DNA from: an uncultured Lachnospiraceae bacterium
GTDB taxonomy: Bacteria > Bacillota > Clostridia > Lachnospirales > Lachnospiraceae
NCBI GenBank assembly: GCA_910578715.1
Contig: CAJTRL010000014.1
Span: 1 to 64,000, forward strand
Direction of reading: 5' to 3'
DNA length: 64,000 nucleotides
Shown here: positions 51,533 to 60,889 of the stretch, piece by piece
How the letters are laid out: every line of letters begins with the position of its first letter
Numbering within the stretch: position 1 is the first letter of the stretch
Translations under genes and position numbers: made by a program
Notes under the pieces: model-generated
What the model was told of the DNA's origin: nothing
Databases searched by the model: none
Seen by the model: the letters and a program-made list of their open reading frames with translations, nothing else

Positions 51533-52173
51533 CCAAAAATACAAAAGCAATTCTGGATTTGCTGGATGCCCATTACGGAACGGAGTATGTCTGTTACCTG
51601 CATCATGAAAATGCGTGGCAGCTTTTAATCGCGACGATGCTGAGCGCGCAGTGCACGGATGCCAGAGTCAATATTGTAACAAAAGACCTTTTTCAGAAAT
51701 ACCGGAGCATCGATGATTTCGCGGAAGCGGATTTGAAGGAACTGGAACAGGATATTCATTCTACCGGGTTTTATCATAATAAGGCGAAAAATATCATTGC
51801 CTGTTGTAAGGATTTGCGCGACAAGTTCGGCGGCGAAGTGCCAAAGAGCATCGAAGAGCTGACGTCTTTAGCGGGCGTAGGGCGCAAGACGGCCAATGTC
51901 ATCCGGGGCAATATTTACCATGAGCCGAGCATCGTCGTAGATACGCATGTCAAACGGATTTCCAAAAAACTGGGCATTACGAAAGAGGAAGAGCCTGTTA
52001 AGGTGGAAATGGAACTGATGAAGGCGCTGCCCAAAGACCATTGGATTCTCTGGAATATTCAAATCATCACGCTCGGGCGGCAGATTTGTAAAGCGCCGAC
52101 GCCCAGGTGCGGGGAGTGTTTTCTCCGGGAGCATTGCGCGGATTATCGAAAGAGGCAGGGCAAAGAGAAATGA
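51529..52173 (+). CDS. nth: Endonuclease III
   Basis: The helix-hairpin-helix with catalytic Lys is ELTSLAGVGRKTANVIRG, the catalytic Asp lies in VDTHVKRISKKLG, and the C-terminal [4Fe-4S] motif is complete: C-x6-C-x2-C-x5-C in CKAPTPRCGECFLREHC. It removes oxidised pyrimidines from DNA. It overlaps the radical SAM gene (4 nt) and the exonuclease gene (4 nt). Confidence 0.97.
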   Translation: MTKNTKAILDLLDAHYGTEYVCYLHHENAWQLLIATMLSAQCTDARVNIVTKDLFQKYRSIDDFAEADLKELEQDIHSTGFYHNKAKNIIACCKDLRDKFGGEVPKSIEELTSLAGVGRKTANVIRGNIYHEPSIVVDTHVKRISKKLGITKEEEPVKVEMELMKALPKDHWILWNIQIITLGRQICKAPTPRCGECFLREHCADYRKRQGKEK

Positions 52174-52871
52174 TTGATTCCTATGTGGCTCTGGATGTGG
52201 AAACAACCGGGCTGAATCCAAAATTAGACAAAATAATCGAAATCGGCATGGTGAGGGTGCGCGCCGGGGAAATCGCTGCAGAATTTGAAACCTTTGTCAA
52301 TCCGGGCAGAGCGTTGGAAGAGCGCATTACCGAACTTACCGGGATTCGGGATGAACAGCTGGCGGATGCGCCGGATATTTCGGAAGTGATATCGGAGACG
52401 CTGCAGTTTATCGGCGGTGATATTCTGGTTGGGCACGGAATTTTGTTTGATTATTCTTTTGTCAAAAGAGCGGCGGTCAATAAACGATTTGTTTTTGAGA
52501 AAGAGGGAATCGATACGCTGAGACTGGCGAAAGCCTTTCTGCCGGAACTGCAAAGCAGAAGTCTTCCGTTTCTGTGTCATTATTATGAAATTGAGCACAA
52601 TGCGCACAGGGCTCTCCCGGATGCCAAAGCGGCGTCGGAGCTGTACCGGAAGCTGGCGATGCTTTTTTACCGGGGAAATGAAACGGCGTTTGAGCCGAAC
52701 CGCCTTTTATATCAGGCAAAACGGGAAACGCCGATAACGATACCGCAAAAAGAGCAGTTATATAAATTGCTGGACAGGCATAAACTAACAGTAGACTATC
52801 AGGTGGAAAAGCTCACCCGCAATGAAGCGGGCCGCATTATTGCCCGGCTTCTTGCAGAATACGGAAGATAG
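52170..52871 (+). CDS. DnaQ-family 3'-5' exonuclease
   Basis: ExoI VALDVETTGLNPKLDKIIEIG with the D-x-E pair, ExoII VGHGILFDYSFV and ExoIII HRALPDAKAASEL are the DEDDh set of DNA polymerase III epsilon-like nucleases. The start is ATG 52170, overlapping the nth stop (ATGA); the open frame further upstream lies in nth. The 3' end overlaps the convergent gene by 35 nt. The C-terminal 60 residues (IPQKEQLYKLLDRHKLTVDYQV) may bind a partner. Confidence 0.9.
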   Translation: MIDSYVALDVETTGLNPKLDKIIEIGMVRVRAGEIAAEFETFVNPGRALEERITELTGIRDEQLADAPDISEVISETLQFIGGDILVGHGILFDYSFVKRAAVNKRFVFEKEGIDTLRLAKAFLPELQSRSLPFLCHYYEIEHNAHRALPDAKAASELYRKLAMLFYRGNETAFEPNRLLYQAKRETPITIPQKEQLYKLLDRHKLTVDYQVEKLTRNEAGRIIARLLAEYGR

Positions 52872-53445
52872 CGTTTTTCATAGCGGAGTTTAAGGTTTCG
52901 ACCGTCGGATAGAGTTCTTTTATCTTTTCCGGCGTCTTTTCTTCCCGATAGATTTCACAGAGAAGTTTGTAGGAGCCGCTGATATCCGTTCCGGTTGAGA
53001 CCGCAAATTCCAGGACTTCGCGGGCTTCTCTTATATATCCGTTCCGATGCAGACAGGCTGCCCACTGGTTCAGTGTCCTGGCAAGAATGGTATAGTTCTG
53101 GTCATATCTGGATAACAGGTCGATGTTCGGCGCACCGTATTTCAATTTCAGGTCCGTGTTGGTGATACCCGTAAAGTTTACAATCTGGGAATCGCTCAGC
53201 GTGCGGAGCGTTTCTTTGTATTCGGCGGCCTGTTCGTCGTCCGGCAGAAGCTGGAGGGAGAGGCGTTCCAGGGGAACGGTAATATAGGAAAGGTCGTCGA
53301 GCGGCTGTCTTCTTGTATTGTTGGCTTTATGCTCTTTTGCCCAGAAGGAGCGGGTGCTTTCCGCATCCAGTTTGTTGTGTTTGGAGATTTCATAGGTGAG
53401 CCATACAATAAATACGAGGAAACTTGCAAAAAAGGGAAATTTCAT
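52837..53445 (-). CDS. Membrane-anchored hypothetical protein, TPR-like
   Basis: An N-terminal membrane helix (FPFFASFLVFIVWLTYEI) is followed by a helical domain with NYTILARTLNQWAACLHRNGYIREAREVLEFAVSTGTDISGSYKLLCEIYREE, which resembles a TPR pair. The function is unknown. It converges with and overlaps the exonuclease gene by 35 nt. Confidence 0.75.
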   Translation of the reverse strand: MKFPFFASFLVFIVWLTYEISKHNKLDAESTRSFWAKEHKANNTRRQPLDDLSYITVPLERLSLQLLPDDEQAAEYKETLRTLSDSQIVNFTGITNTDLKLKYGAPNIDLLSRYDQNYTILARTLNQWAACLHRNGYIREAREVLEFAVSTGTDISGSYKLLCEIYREEKTPEKIKELYPTVETLNSAMKNAIFRILQEAGQ

Positions 53446-53483
53446 ATATAATATCCTTTCAGGGAATATAGGAGGTCTGCGTT

Positions 53484-53591
53484 ATGTTTTCATTTCATAA
53501 TAAAAAATCGAGGCAGAGAATATCGGCAGTCATTATTGTCATACTGGTTCTTGCGATGGTGCTGCCTCTGATATTAAGCGTTGCGGGGTAG
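53484..53591 (+). CDS. Small one-TM protein, 35 residues (DUF4044-like)
   Basis: GGAGG precedes ATG 53484 by 9 nt. The product (MFSFHNKKSRQRISAVIIVI ... LILSVAG) has a basic N-terminus and one membrane helix, as in the tiny DUF4044 proteins of Firmicutes. It lies between divergent genes and was too short for normal calling. Role unknown. Confidence 0.7.
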   Translation: MFSFHNKKSRQRISAVIIVILVLAMVLPLILSVAG

Positions 53592-53645
53592 TATCAGTTT
53601 AACATATTTTTTTAAGGGAAGCAATGTAACGGGAAAGGAAAGGTT

Positions 53646-55205
53646 ATGGTTATGTGCAGAAGAAGGGGAATGCTGACAGTCATAACGGCATTGTTGGTCG
53701 GCTTTTTATCGGCGGGAGTAACGGTAAATGCTGAAGAAAAAATTGAAACGGGCATTTATGTGGAGGATGTTAATGTTTCCGGGATGACGGTTTCCGAGGC
53801 GAGAAGCGCGGTGCAGGACTATGTGGATTCGTTTGGGGAAGCGCAGATTACGCTGCATGCGATAGATGACCAGGCAATTGTCATGACGGCGTCGGAAGCG
53901 GGTTTAAAATGGGCAAATCCGGAAATCATTGACGAGGCGGCCGCGCTGGGTAAGGACGGCAATATCGTGCAGTGCTATAAAATGCTGAAGGATTTGGAAC
54001 GCAACAATAAAGTATACGAAATAAAATTTGAATTTGATAAAGAAAAAATTAAAACGCTGATTTCGGAACAGGGCGCACAGTACAACCAGGAAGCGGTTGA
54101 TGCGGTGCTGACGAGAACGGACGGCGCATTTCAGATTACGGAGGGGCAGGCAGGCGTCGCTATCGATGTGGATGCCTCTGCGGATATTGTTTATAATTAT
54201 CTGACCGGCGAATGGGAAGGCGGGAACGGCTATGTGGATTTGGCGGTAGCAGTTCAGGAACCCCGTGGGAGTGCGGAAGAATTGTCCCAGATAACGGATG
54301 TGCTCGGAACCTTTACGACCAGTTATTCGACATCCAATTCTTCCAGAAGCGCGAATGTGGCAAACGGCTGCAGACTGATAGACGGCAGCCTTTTATATCC
54401 GGGAGATGAATTTTCGGCATATGAGGCGGTTTCTCCTTTTACACAGGATAACGGATATTATATGGCGGCTTCTTATCTGAACGGTCAGGTAGTGGACAGC
54501 CTGGGCGGCGGTATCTGCCAGGTTTCCACGACTTTGTATAATGCCGTTCTGCGGGCGGAACTGGAAGTGACGGAGCGCTATAATCATTCCATGATTGTCA
54601 CCTATGTGGACCCGTCGGCGGACGCCGCGATTGCGGAGTCTTCCGGGAAAGATTTTAAATTTGTAAACAATACGGAATATCCGGTGTATATCGAAGGCAT
54701 TACGACGCCTGATAAACATATTACGTTTACCATATATGGTGTGGAAACGAGAGACAGTAACAGGGAAGTCATCTATGAAAGCGTCGTGCTGGAAAGGAAC
54801 GTGCCGGAAGAAGAGGTCATTTATGCCAATGAATCTTTACCGCTCGGTTATTGTTCCGTGCAGTCGGCTCATGTCGGCTACAAGGCACAGTTGTGGAAAG
54901 TCGTTAAAGTGGATGGCGTGGAAGTCAGCAGAGAGCAGGTAAACAGCAGTTCTTATAATAAGTCGCCGAGGAATGCGACGGTCGGAACGGCCACCGCGGA
55001 CCCGGAGGCATATAATGCGATTATGGCGGCGATTGCGACCAACAGTATCGACCAGGTCAAGGCAGTGGCGGGAGCTTATCAGGCACAGGCCGACGCCGCG
55101 GCGGCACAGGCGGCTGCAGCAGCGGCACAACAGCCGCCGGCGGAGCAGCCTCCGGCAGAACAGACACCTCCTCCGGCTCCGCCAGAACCGGCGCCGGAAG
55201 GCTAA
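53646..55205 (+). CDS. VanW-domain, peptidoglycan-associated surface protein
   Basis: A signal/anchor (MLTVITALLVGFLSAGVTVNA) precedes a PG_binding_4-type region (ETGIYVEDVNVSGMTVSEARSAVQDYV, and EIKFEFDKEKIKTLISEQGAQYN) and a VanW domain (SRSANVANGCRLIDGSLLYPGDEFSAYE ... GGGICQVSTTLYNAVLRA). The tail is an Ala/Gln- then Pro-rich stretch suited to crossing the wall. VanW-type proteins are linked to cell wall remodelling but lack a proven activity. Start at ATG 53646 or 53652, both after AAAGG. Confidence 0.88.
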   Translation: MVMCRRRGMLTVITALLVGFLSAGVTVNAEEKIETGIYVEDVNVSGMTVSEARSAVQDYVDSFGEAQITLHAIDDQAIVMTASEAGLKWANPEIIDEAAALGKDGNIVQCYKMLKDLERNNKVYEIKFEFDKEKIKTLISEQGAQYNQEAVDAVLTRTDGAFQITEGQAGVAIDVDASADIVYNYLTGEWEGGNGYVDLAVAVQEPRGSAEELSQITDVLGTFTTSYSTSNSSRSANVANGCRLIDGSLLYPGDEFSAYEAVSPFTQDNGYYMAASYLNGQVVDSLGGGICQVSTTLYNAVLRAELEVTERYNHSMIVTYVDPSADAAIAESSGKDFKFVNNTEYPVYIEGITTPDKHITFTIYGVETRDSNREVIYESVVLERNVPEEEVIYANESLPLGYCSVQSAHVGYKAQLWKVVKVDGVEVSREQVNSSSYNKSPRNATVGTATADPEAYNAIMAAIATNSIDQVKAVAGAYQAQADAAAAQAAAAAAQQPPAEQPPAEQTPPPAPPEPAPEG

Positions 55206-55244
55206 ACGGATGATTGTAAGAAAGGCAGCGGGAAGCTGATTGTT

Positions 55245-56234
55245 ATGAGAAGCGGGAAAGTTTCGGAGAGCGTTCTCATGCGCTCTGTTTTGCGAAAGAT
55301 AAAAACCGAACGGGAAGAAATAGTATGCGGCGCAGGAATAGGGGCAGACTGCGCCGTTTTTTCATGTGAGAAAGACGGAGAGAGTGTTTTTTCCACCAAT
55401 TCTGTCAGCGCGCCCGCGGACATGGTATGCGCTTACGGTGTGCACAGGGCGCTGAACAATGTGGCAGCCGCCTGTGCGGAGCCGGTCGGTATCTTGCTTT
55501 CCGCAATGCTTTCGGAAAACCTGGAAGAAAAGGAATTACAGGATATGATGGCACAGGCGGAGGAAATCTGCGGGCGGCATCATGTGCAGATAGCCGGAGG
55601 GCATACGGAAGTGACGGGCGCGGTAAAACGGCCTGTGCTGACCGTAACGGGTATTGGAAAGCGGACAAAAGCCGATGGCCGGAAACGCATAAAGCCCGGT
55701 CAGGATGTGGTAGTCAGTAAATGGATTGGACTGGAAGGCACGGTGCGGATTGCCAGAGAGCACAGGGAAGCGCTGCTTACCAGATATCCGGCGAGGATGA
55801 TAGATGAAGCGGCGGAATTTGAACAGTTCTTTTCCGTGATACCGGAGGCCGCTACCGCCCGTAAGTCCGGCGTCTGCGGAATCCATGATGCTTCACAGGG
55901 CGGTATTTTTGGTGCGCTGTGGGAGATGGCTGATGGAGCCGGCGTTGGACTGGAAATTGATTTGAAAAAACTGCCTGTCAGACAGGAAACGATAGAAGTA
56001 TGTGAATTTTTCGATTTGAATCCGTATGAATTATCTTCGACAGGATGCCTTCTGATGACGTCGGAAGACGGAAATGCGCTTGTCGCCGCCCTGAAGCGGG
56101 AAGGCATTCCGGCTGTGGCGGTTGGGAAGACGACGGACGGAAACGACAGGCTGCTTCTGAACGGAGAAGAGCGGCGCTTTCTGGAACCGCCTAAGACGGA
56201 TGAATTATATAAAATAGACAAATTCGCGCACTAA
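55245..56234 (+). CDS. AIR synthase-related (HypE/ThiL-like) protein
   Basis: The protein has the PurM/HypE-like fold: GADCAVFSC, NNVAAACAEPVGILLSAML (AIRS N-terminal), QIAGGHTEVTGAVKRPVLTVTG and CGIHDASQGGIFGALWEMADGAGVG (C-terminal AIRS domain with the GG-switch). Such ATP-binding proteins are found beside Lrp and aminotransferase genes in clostridia; their substrate is unknown. GTTATG 55245 follows GGGAAGC. It leads directly to the Lrp-type gene at 20 nt. Confidence 0.85.
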   Translation: MRSGKVSESVLMRSVLRKIKTEREEIVCGAGIGADCAVFSCEKDGESVFSTNSVSAPADMVCAYGVHRALNNVAAACAEPVGILLSAMLSENLEEKELQDMMAQAEEICGRHHVQIAGGHTEVTGAVKRPVLTVTGIGKRTKADGRKRIKPGQDVVVSKWIGLEGTVRIAREHREALLTRYPARMIDEAAEFEQFFSVIPEAATARKSGVCGIHDASQGGIFGALWEMADGAGVGLEIDLKKLPVRQETIEVCEFFDLNPYELSSTGCLLMTSEDGNALVAALKREGIPAVAVGKTTDGNDRLLLNGEERRFLEPPKTDELYKIDKFAH

Positions 56235-56254
56235 GAAAGGAGCATGGCTTAAAA

Positions 56255-56737
56255 ATGAGAGAAAAATTATTATCGGTAATCGAGAAAAACAGCCGCATTG
56301 ATGTGAAAGAGCTTGCCGTTATTATGGGGGCGGAAGAAATTGATATTGTCAACGAGCTTGCGGCGATGGAAAGTGAGGGCGTTATCTGCGGTTATCACAC
56401 ATTGATTGACTGGGAGAAGACGTCGATTGAGAAAGTCAGCGCGTTAATCGAGGTCAGAGTAACGCCCCAGAGGGGACAGGGATTCGATAAGATTGCTGAG
56501 CGCATCTACAAATACCCGGAAGTCAATTCGGTTTACCTGATTTCAGGAGGCTATGATTTGCTTGTGTCGCTGGAAGGAAAGTCTTTGAAAGAGATTTCCG
56601 CTTTTGTGTCGGATAAACTGTCCACATTGGAAACGGTGCTCAGCACGGCGACCCATTTTATCCTGAAAAAATACAAAGACCACGGGACGATTCTGGCAAA
56701 GAAACATGAAGATACAAGAGAGAAGGTGACACCGTGA
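56255..56737 (+). CDS. Lrp/AsnC family regulator
   Basis: A short N-terminal HTH (RIDVKELAVIMGAEEIDIVNELAAMESEGVICGYHTLIDW) precedes the RAM sensor domain (VSALIEVRVTPQRGQGFDKIAERIYKYPEVNSVYLISGGYDLLVSLEGKS). ATG 56255 follows GAAAGGAG; an upstream ATG in the same stretch gives only M-A-stop. It overlaps the aminotransferase gene by 4 nt and probably controls it in response to an amino acid. Confidence 0.93.
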   Translation: MREKLLSVIEKNSRIDVKELAVIMGAEEIDIVNELAAMESEGVICGYHTLIDWEKTSIEKVSALIEVRVTPQRGQGFDKIAERIYKYPEVNSVYLISGGYDLLVSLEGKSLKEISAFVSDKLSTLETVLSTATHFILKKYKDHGTILAKKHEDTREKVTP

Positions 56738-57900
56738 GAAATCCGTTATCAGAAAAGGTAGTCGATATTAAACCGTCCGGCATCCGGAAATTTTTTGATA
56801 TTGTCAATGAAATGGACGATGTTATTTCACTGAGCGTCGGCGAGCCGGATTTTGATACGCCCTGGCATATCCGGGACGAGGGCATTTACTCTCTGGAAAA
56901 AGGGAGAACCTTTTATACTTCCAATGCCGGACTGAAAGAATTAAAGGAAGAAATTTGTAAGTATCTGAAAAGAAAACAGGGCGTGGAGTATGACCCGGAC
57001 CATGAAGTGTTTTTGACAGTAGGCGGTTCGGAGGGAATCGACGCGGCAATGCGCGCAATGCTCAATCCCGGTGAGGAAGTGCTGATTCCGCAGCCGAGCT
57101 TCGTATCTTATGAACCCTGTGCGATACTGGCGGGCGGCGTTCCGGTTATTATCGAGTTAAAGGCGGAGAATGAGTTTCGTCTGACCGCAGAGGAGCTGGA
57201 AGCGGCAATCACGGAGAAAACAAAGCTGCTGGTGCTTCCGTTCCCGAATAATCCGACGGGTGCAATCCTTGAGAAAAAAGATTTGGAGGAGCTTGCGGAG
57301 GTCATTATAAAACATGATATTTTTGTGATGTCCGATGAAATTTACGCGGAACTGACCTATAAGGAGAAGCATACTTCAATCGTGGAAATACCGGGGATGA
57401 AAGAGCGTACCATCCTGATTAACGGCTTTTCCAAAGCCTATGCGATGACGGGCTGGCGGCTCGGCTATGCGTGCGGTCCGAAGGAAATTATCGCGCAAAT
57501 GCTCAAGATTCATCAGTTTGCAATCATGTGTGCGCCGACGACCAGCCAGTATGCGGCGGTGGAAGCGCTTCGCAACGGCGATGACGACGTGGCGGAAATG
57601 AGAGAAGCGTATAATCAGCGGAGAAGATATCTGATGCACGCTTTCAAGGAGATGAACCTTCCCTGTTTTGAACCTTTCGGCGCGTTTTATGTATTCCCCT
57701 GTATCAAGGAATTTGGGATGACAAGCGATGAGTTTGCGACACGTTTCCTGAAAGAAGAAAAAGTGGCGGTTGTACCGGGGACGGCATTCGGAGACTGCGG
57801 AGAAGGATTTTTGAGAATTTCCTATGCGTATTCGCTGGATAACCTGAAAATTGCGATGCAGAAGCTGGCGGACTTTTTGGAGAGACTGCGGAGCGCATAA
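56734..57900 (+). CDS. Class I/II aminotransferase
   Basis: The fold-type I PLP enzyme has SVGEPDFDTPWHI at the N-terminus, PFPNNPTGAIL, the Asp-x-x-Tyr in MSDEIYAEL and the PLP-binding Lys in NGFSKAYAMTGWRLGYACG, with FLRISYAYSLDNL containing the carboxylate-binding Arg. Length 388 is typical of PatA/AspC-type enzymes. It overlaps the Lrp gene (ATGA). Substrate likely an aromatic or branched amino acid, not determined. Confidence 0.95.
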   Translation: MRNPLSEKVVDIKPSGIRKFFDIVNEMDDVISLSVGEPDFDTPWHIRDEGIYSLEKGRTFYTSNAGLKELKEEICKYLKRKQGVEYDPDHEVFLTVGGSEGIDAAMRAMLNPGEEVLIPQPSFVSYEPCAILAGGVPVIIELKAENEFRLTAEELEAAITEKTKLLVLPFPNNPTGAILEKKDLEELAEVIIKHDIFVMSDEIYAELTYKEKHTSIVEIPGMKERTILINGFSKAYAMTGWRLGYACGPKEIIAQMLKIHQFAIMCAPTTSQYAAVEALRNGDDDVAEMREAYNQRRRYLMHAFKEMNLPCFEPFGAFYVFPCIKEFGMTSDEFATRFLKEEKVAVVPGTAFGDCGEGFLRISYAYSLDNLKIAMQKLADFLERLRSA

Positions 57901-57979
57901 CGAATCGGCAAGACGGTTTAAGGAAAATGTTTTATTTATGCGATAAGAATGCCGTAGGCGCGGCGGAACGGAGAAAAAG

Positions 57980-58471
57980 ATGCACATTGTTCTGCACCAG
58001 CCGGAGATACCGGCGAATACGGGAAATATCGGAAGAACCTGTGTGGCAACAGGAACGAGTCTGCATTTAATTGAACCGCTCGGATTTCATCTTGATGAGC
58101 GCTCGATTAAGCGGGCCGGAATGGATTACTGGGAACAGCTGGATGTGACGAGATACATAAATTACCGGGAGTTTCTGGAACAGCATCCAGGCGCAAAGAT
58201 ATGGATGGCGACGACGAAAGCCCGGAAAGTCTATACGGAAGCGGCTTTTGGCATGGATGATTTTATCATGTTCGGCAAAGAAAGCGGCGGCATCCCAGAG
58301 GAAATTCTGGTCGGGAATGAGGAAAACTGTATCAGGATTCCCATGCTCGAGCAGATTCGTTCCCTGAATTTGTCCAATTCCGTTGCCATCGTGCTGTATG
58401 AAGCGCTGCGGCAGAACGGTTTTGAAGGGATGCAGAAGGAAGGGGAACTGCACAGACTGCGTTGGCAGTAA
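57980..58471 (+). CDS. trmL: tRNA (cytidine(34)-2'-O)-methyltransferase
   Basis: The SPOUT (trefoil knot) methyltransferase motifs are present: NTGNIGRTCVATGTSLHLIEPLGF, FGKESGGIPEEIL and RIPMLEQIRSLNLSNSVAIVLYEALRQNGF. The 163-residue length and order are those of TrmL, which methylates the wobble nucleotide of leucine tRNAs. ATG 57980 follows GGAGAAAAAG. Confidence 0.95.
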   Translation: MHIVLHQPEIPANTGNIGRTCVATGTSLHLIEPLGFHLDERSIKRAGMDYWEQLDVTRYINYREFLEQHPGAKIWMATTKARKVYTEAAFGMDDFIMFGKESGGIPEEILVGNEENCIRIPMLEQIRSLNLSNSVAIVLYEALRQNGFEGMQKEGELHRLRWQ

Positions 58472-58522
58472 TGGAAACCGGAACTTCAGGATTTCTGTTT
58501 CATCGGGATAGGCGTGTCCGAT

Positions 58523-59947
58523 TTAATACTCATCTTCGATATCCGCTTCCGGCAGAGAAAAGATAAATTCCGAGCCGGCGCCTTCCGTGCTGATTACGTT
58601 AATATGTTCACCGTGGGACTGGATGATTTCTTTCGTAATGGAGAGACCGAGGCCAGTCCCTTTTTTGTCCTTTCCACGGGAGATGTCCGATTTGTAGAAA
58701 CGGTCCCAAATCAGTTTCAGGTTGTCTTTTGGAATGCCGATGCCGGAGTCTTTGACGCTGACGAAAACTTTATTGTGCTTTTCGGTCGTTTCCAGTTTGA
58801 TAATGGAGTTGTGATGGCTGAATTTAATCGCATTGTCTAACAGATTATAGAGTACCTGCTGGATTTTTCCCATGTCCGCGGTAACGTACATTTCTTCCCC
58901 GGTCAGCACGAGTTCGATAGCAATCTTTTTTTCCCGGCATGTGCCTTCGAAAGAGGCGGCCACGTTCCGGATGGCCTGATTGATGTCGAAGTCTGTTTTT
59001 TCCAGCATGATGCCTTTCGTATTCAGGTTATTCAGAGTCAGCAGACTGTTGGTTAGTTTTGTCAGCCGTTCCGTTTCATTTAAAACGATGGTAAGATATT
59101 TTTCGTGGAGTTCCGGCGGTATCGTGCCGTCAAGCATAGCTTCCAGATAGCCTTTGATGGAAGTTAAGGGCGAGCGGAAGTCGTGGGAAACATTGGCGAC
59201 GAATTTTTTCTGGTCGTCTTCGGAGCGGGCGATTTCTCCGGCCATATAGGAAAGGGCGGCCGCGAGATAGCCCATCTCGTCTTCGCTTTCCACGGTAAAT
59301 TCATAGTGCATGTTGCCGCTGGCATATTGTTCCGTCGCTTCCGTAATTTTACGAAGAGGAATATATACCATTTCCGTGAAGAATATCAGAATAATCAGCG
59401 ATAAGAGAAACAAAATCACCAGCATAATATAGGAAATATTTAACAGGCTGTTGGTAGATGCCTGGATTTTACTCATGGGACAGTGGATGACAACATAGCC
59501 TTTTACTTTGAAATCGGCGGTAATCGGCGCAAAAACGCTCAGCGTCTCTTCCGTAAAGGAGCCAAAAAAATTGCCCGTCGTATAATAAGACCCTTCGGTA
59601 ATGGTGGAGTCAAAATTTTCGATAACCACTTCGTTTTCCACGTCAATCGGTGAAGAAGAATCGAGAACCATACGACCCGAAGGATTGATAATCCAGATAA
59701 TCGCGTCCATATAAGTATCAAGAGCATCCAGCTGCGTTTTTACCGCGTCCAGCGTCGTTTCGCTATTGTACAGGTCGGAGGCATAAGTATTGGCAATCAG
59801 CGTTGCTTCCCGGTAAAGGGAATCGGCTTTGTCTTTTTTTAAATGGTCTAACGTCATATTGGAAACGAAGGTCGCTACGACGATAAAGCCAAAAAAGCCG
59901 AAGATAAAATAAGCGAGTATGAATTTTAAATACAGCGTTTTTCTCAT
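58523..59947 (-). CDS. Sensor histidine kinase with large outer domain
   Basis: Membrane helices at about 5-27 and 165-190 (ISYIMLVILFLLSLIILIFF) enclose an extracytoplasmic sensor of about 140 residues. A HAMP domain, the His in FVANVSHDFRSPLTSIKGYLEAML, the N box LLDNAIKFSH, VKDSGIGIPKDNL and GTGLGLSITKEII follow. It resembles PhoR/WalK-type kinases but without a PAS domain. It lies 3 nt after its response regulator gene on the minus strand. Confidence 0.93.
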   Translation of the reverse strand: MRKTLYLKFILAYFIFGFFGFIVVATFVSNMTLDHLKKDKADSLYREATLIANTYASDLYNSETTLDAVKTQLDALDTYMDAIIWIINPSGRMVLDSSSPIDVENEVVIENFDSTITEGSYYTTGNFFGSFTEETLSVFAPITADFKVKGYVVIHCPMSKIQASTNSLLNISYIMLVILFLLSLIILIFFTEMVYIPLRKITEATEQYASGNMHYEFTVESEDEMGYLAAALSYMAGEIARSEDDQKKFVANVSHDFRSPLTSIKGYLEAMLDGTIPPELHEKYLTIVLNETERLTKLTNSLLTLNNLNTKGIMLEKTDFDINQAIRNVAASFEGTCREKKIAIELVLTGEEMYVTADMGKIQQVLYNLLDNAIKFSHHNSIIKLETTEKHNKVFVSVKDSGIGIPKDNLKLIWDRFYKSDISRGKDKKGTGLGLSITKEIIQSHGEHINVISTEGAGSEFIFSLPEADIEDEY

Positions 59948-59950
59948 TGT

Positions 59951-60652
59951 TCAGCCTCTTGTTTCAAATTTATAGCCAACGCCCCAGATGGTTGCAATGC
60001 GCCATTTTTCATGGTCCTTTATCTTTTCCCGGAGCCGCTTGATATGCACATCGACGGTACGGGTATCGCCGACATATTCATATCCCCATATCTGGTCAAG
60101 AAGCTGCTCTCTCGTAAAAACCTGATTGGGAGAAGCCGCGAGATAATAAAGCAGTTCCAGCTCTTTGGGAGGCATTTCTACCGTTTGGCCCCTGTAAATG
60201 ACGGAATAATTGGTCTGATTAACGACAAGGTCCGTATATTCCACGCATTTGGTATCGGAAGCGCCCGGCGCGGCAACAGACGGCTTGTAGCGGCGAAGAA
60301 CCGCCTTGACTCTTGCCACGAGCTCTTTGGAATCAAAAGGCTTTTCCATATAATCATCGGCCCCAAGTTCCAGTCCCAGCACTTTGTCAAACACTTCTCC
60401 TTTGGCGGAGAGCATAATGATGGGCAGAGACGATTTGGTACGGATTTCCCGGCAGACCTGATATCCGTCGATGCCGGGGAGCATCAGGTCGAGAAGCATC
60501 AGGTTTGGCTCGAAACTTTTGACCGCCGCCAGCGCGGATTCTCCGTCGTTGACAATCATCGTTTCAAAACACTCTTTTGTCAGATAAAGTGAAATCAGTT
60601 CGGCGATATTGTTGTCGTCGTCTACAATTAAGATTTTTTGCTTGTTTACCAT
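59951..60652 (-). CDS. OmpR-family response regulator
   Basis: Receiver domain MVNKQKILIVDDDNNIAELISLYL with phosphoacceptor in LMLLDLMLPGIDG and Lys in YMEKPFDSK; DNA-binding half MPPKELELLYYLAASPNQVFTREQLLDQIWGYEYVGDTRTVDVHIKRLREKI. Start at ATG 60652 (GGAAAGGAG upstream); an extended frame to 60730 enters a palindromic element and is spurious. The pair with the kinase is cotranscribed. Confidence 0.95.
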   Translation of the reverse strand: MVNKQKILIVDDDNNIAELISLYLTKECFETMIVNDGESALAAVKSFEPNLMLLDLMLPGIDGYQVCREIRTKSSLPIIMLSAKGEVFDKVLGLELGADDYMEKPFDSKELVARVKAVLRRYKPSVAAPGASDTKCVEYTDLVVNQTNYSVIYRGQTVEMPPKELELLYYLAASPNQVFTREQLLDQIWGYEYVGDTRTVDVHIKRLREKIKDHEKWRIATIWGVGYKFETRG

Positions 60653-60680
60653 TGCTGTGACGGTTCTCCTTTCCTGTCTG

Positions 60681-60885
60681 GGCAATTGCGAAACGCATTC
60701 TTCCAAGATGTAGTTGTACAGAATAGACAAATCACAAGTAGGGTGCTTTGGCGCCGCCGGTGCTTAGACGCCGTATTCTGGCGTCTTATGCACCGCTGCG
60801 AGCGACAGTGCAGCGAAAGCGTGCCCTACGGTGATTGTCTATTTTGTGCAACGGGAGCATTCGAAAACATAGTTTCGCAATTGCC
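60681..60885. repeat. 205-bp miniature inverted-repeat element
   Basis: Perfect 14-bp terminal inverted repeats GGCAATTGCGAAAC (60681-60694) and GTTTCGCAATTGCC (60872-60885) enclose further complementary arms (AATAGACAAATCAC...GTAGGG with CCCTAC...GTGATTGTCTATT) and a tip hairpin GGTGCTTAGACGCC / GGCGTCTTATGCACC around GTATTCT. There is no room for a gene. It lies between mutS2 and the response regulator gene. Confidence 0.8.
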
Positions 60886-60889
60886 TGCC

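Noticed and set aside
60653..60730. N-terminal extension of the response regulator
   Set aside because: It runs into the palindromic element, and the receiver domain starts at ATG 60652 with a ribosome binding site.
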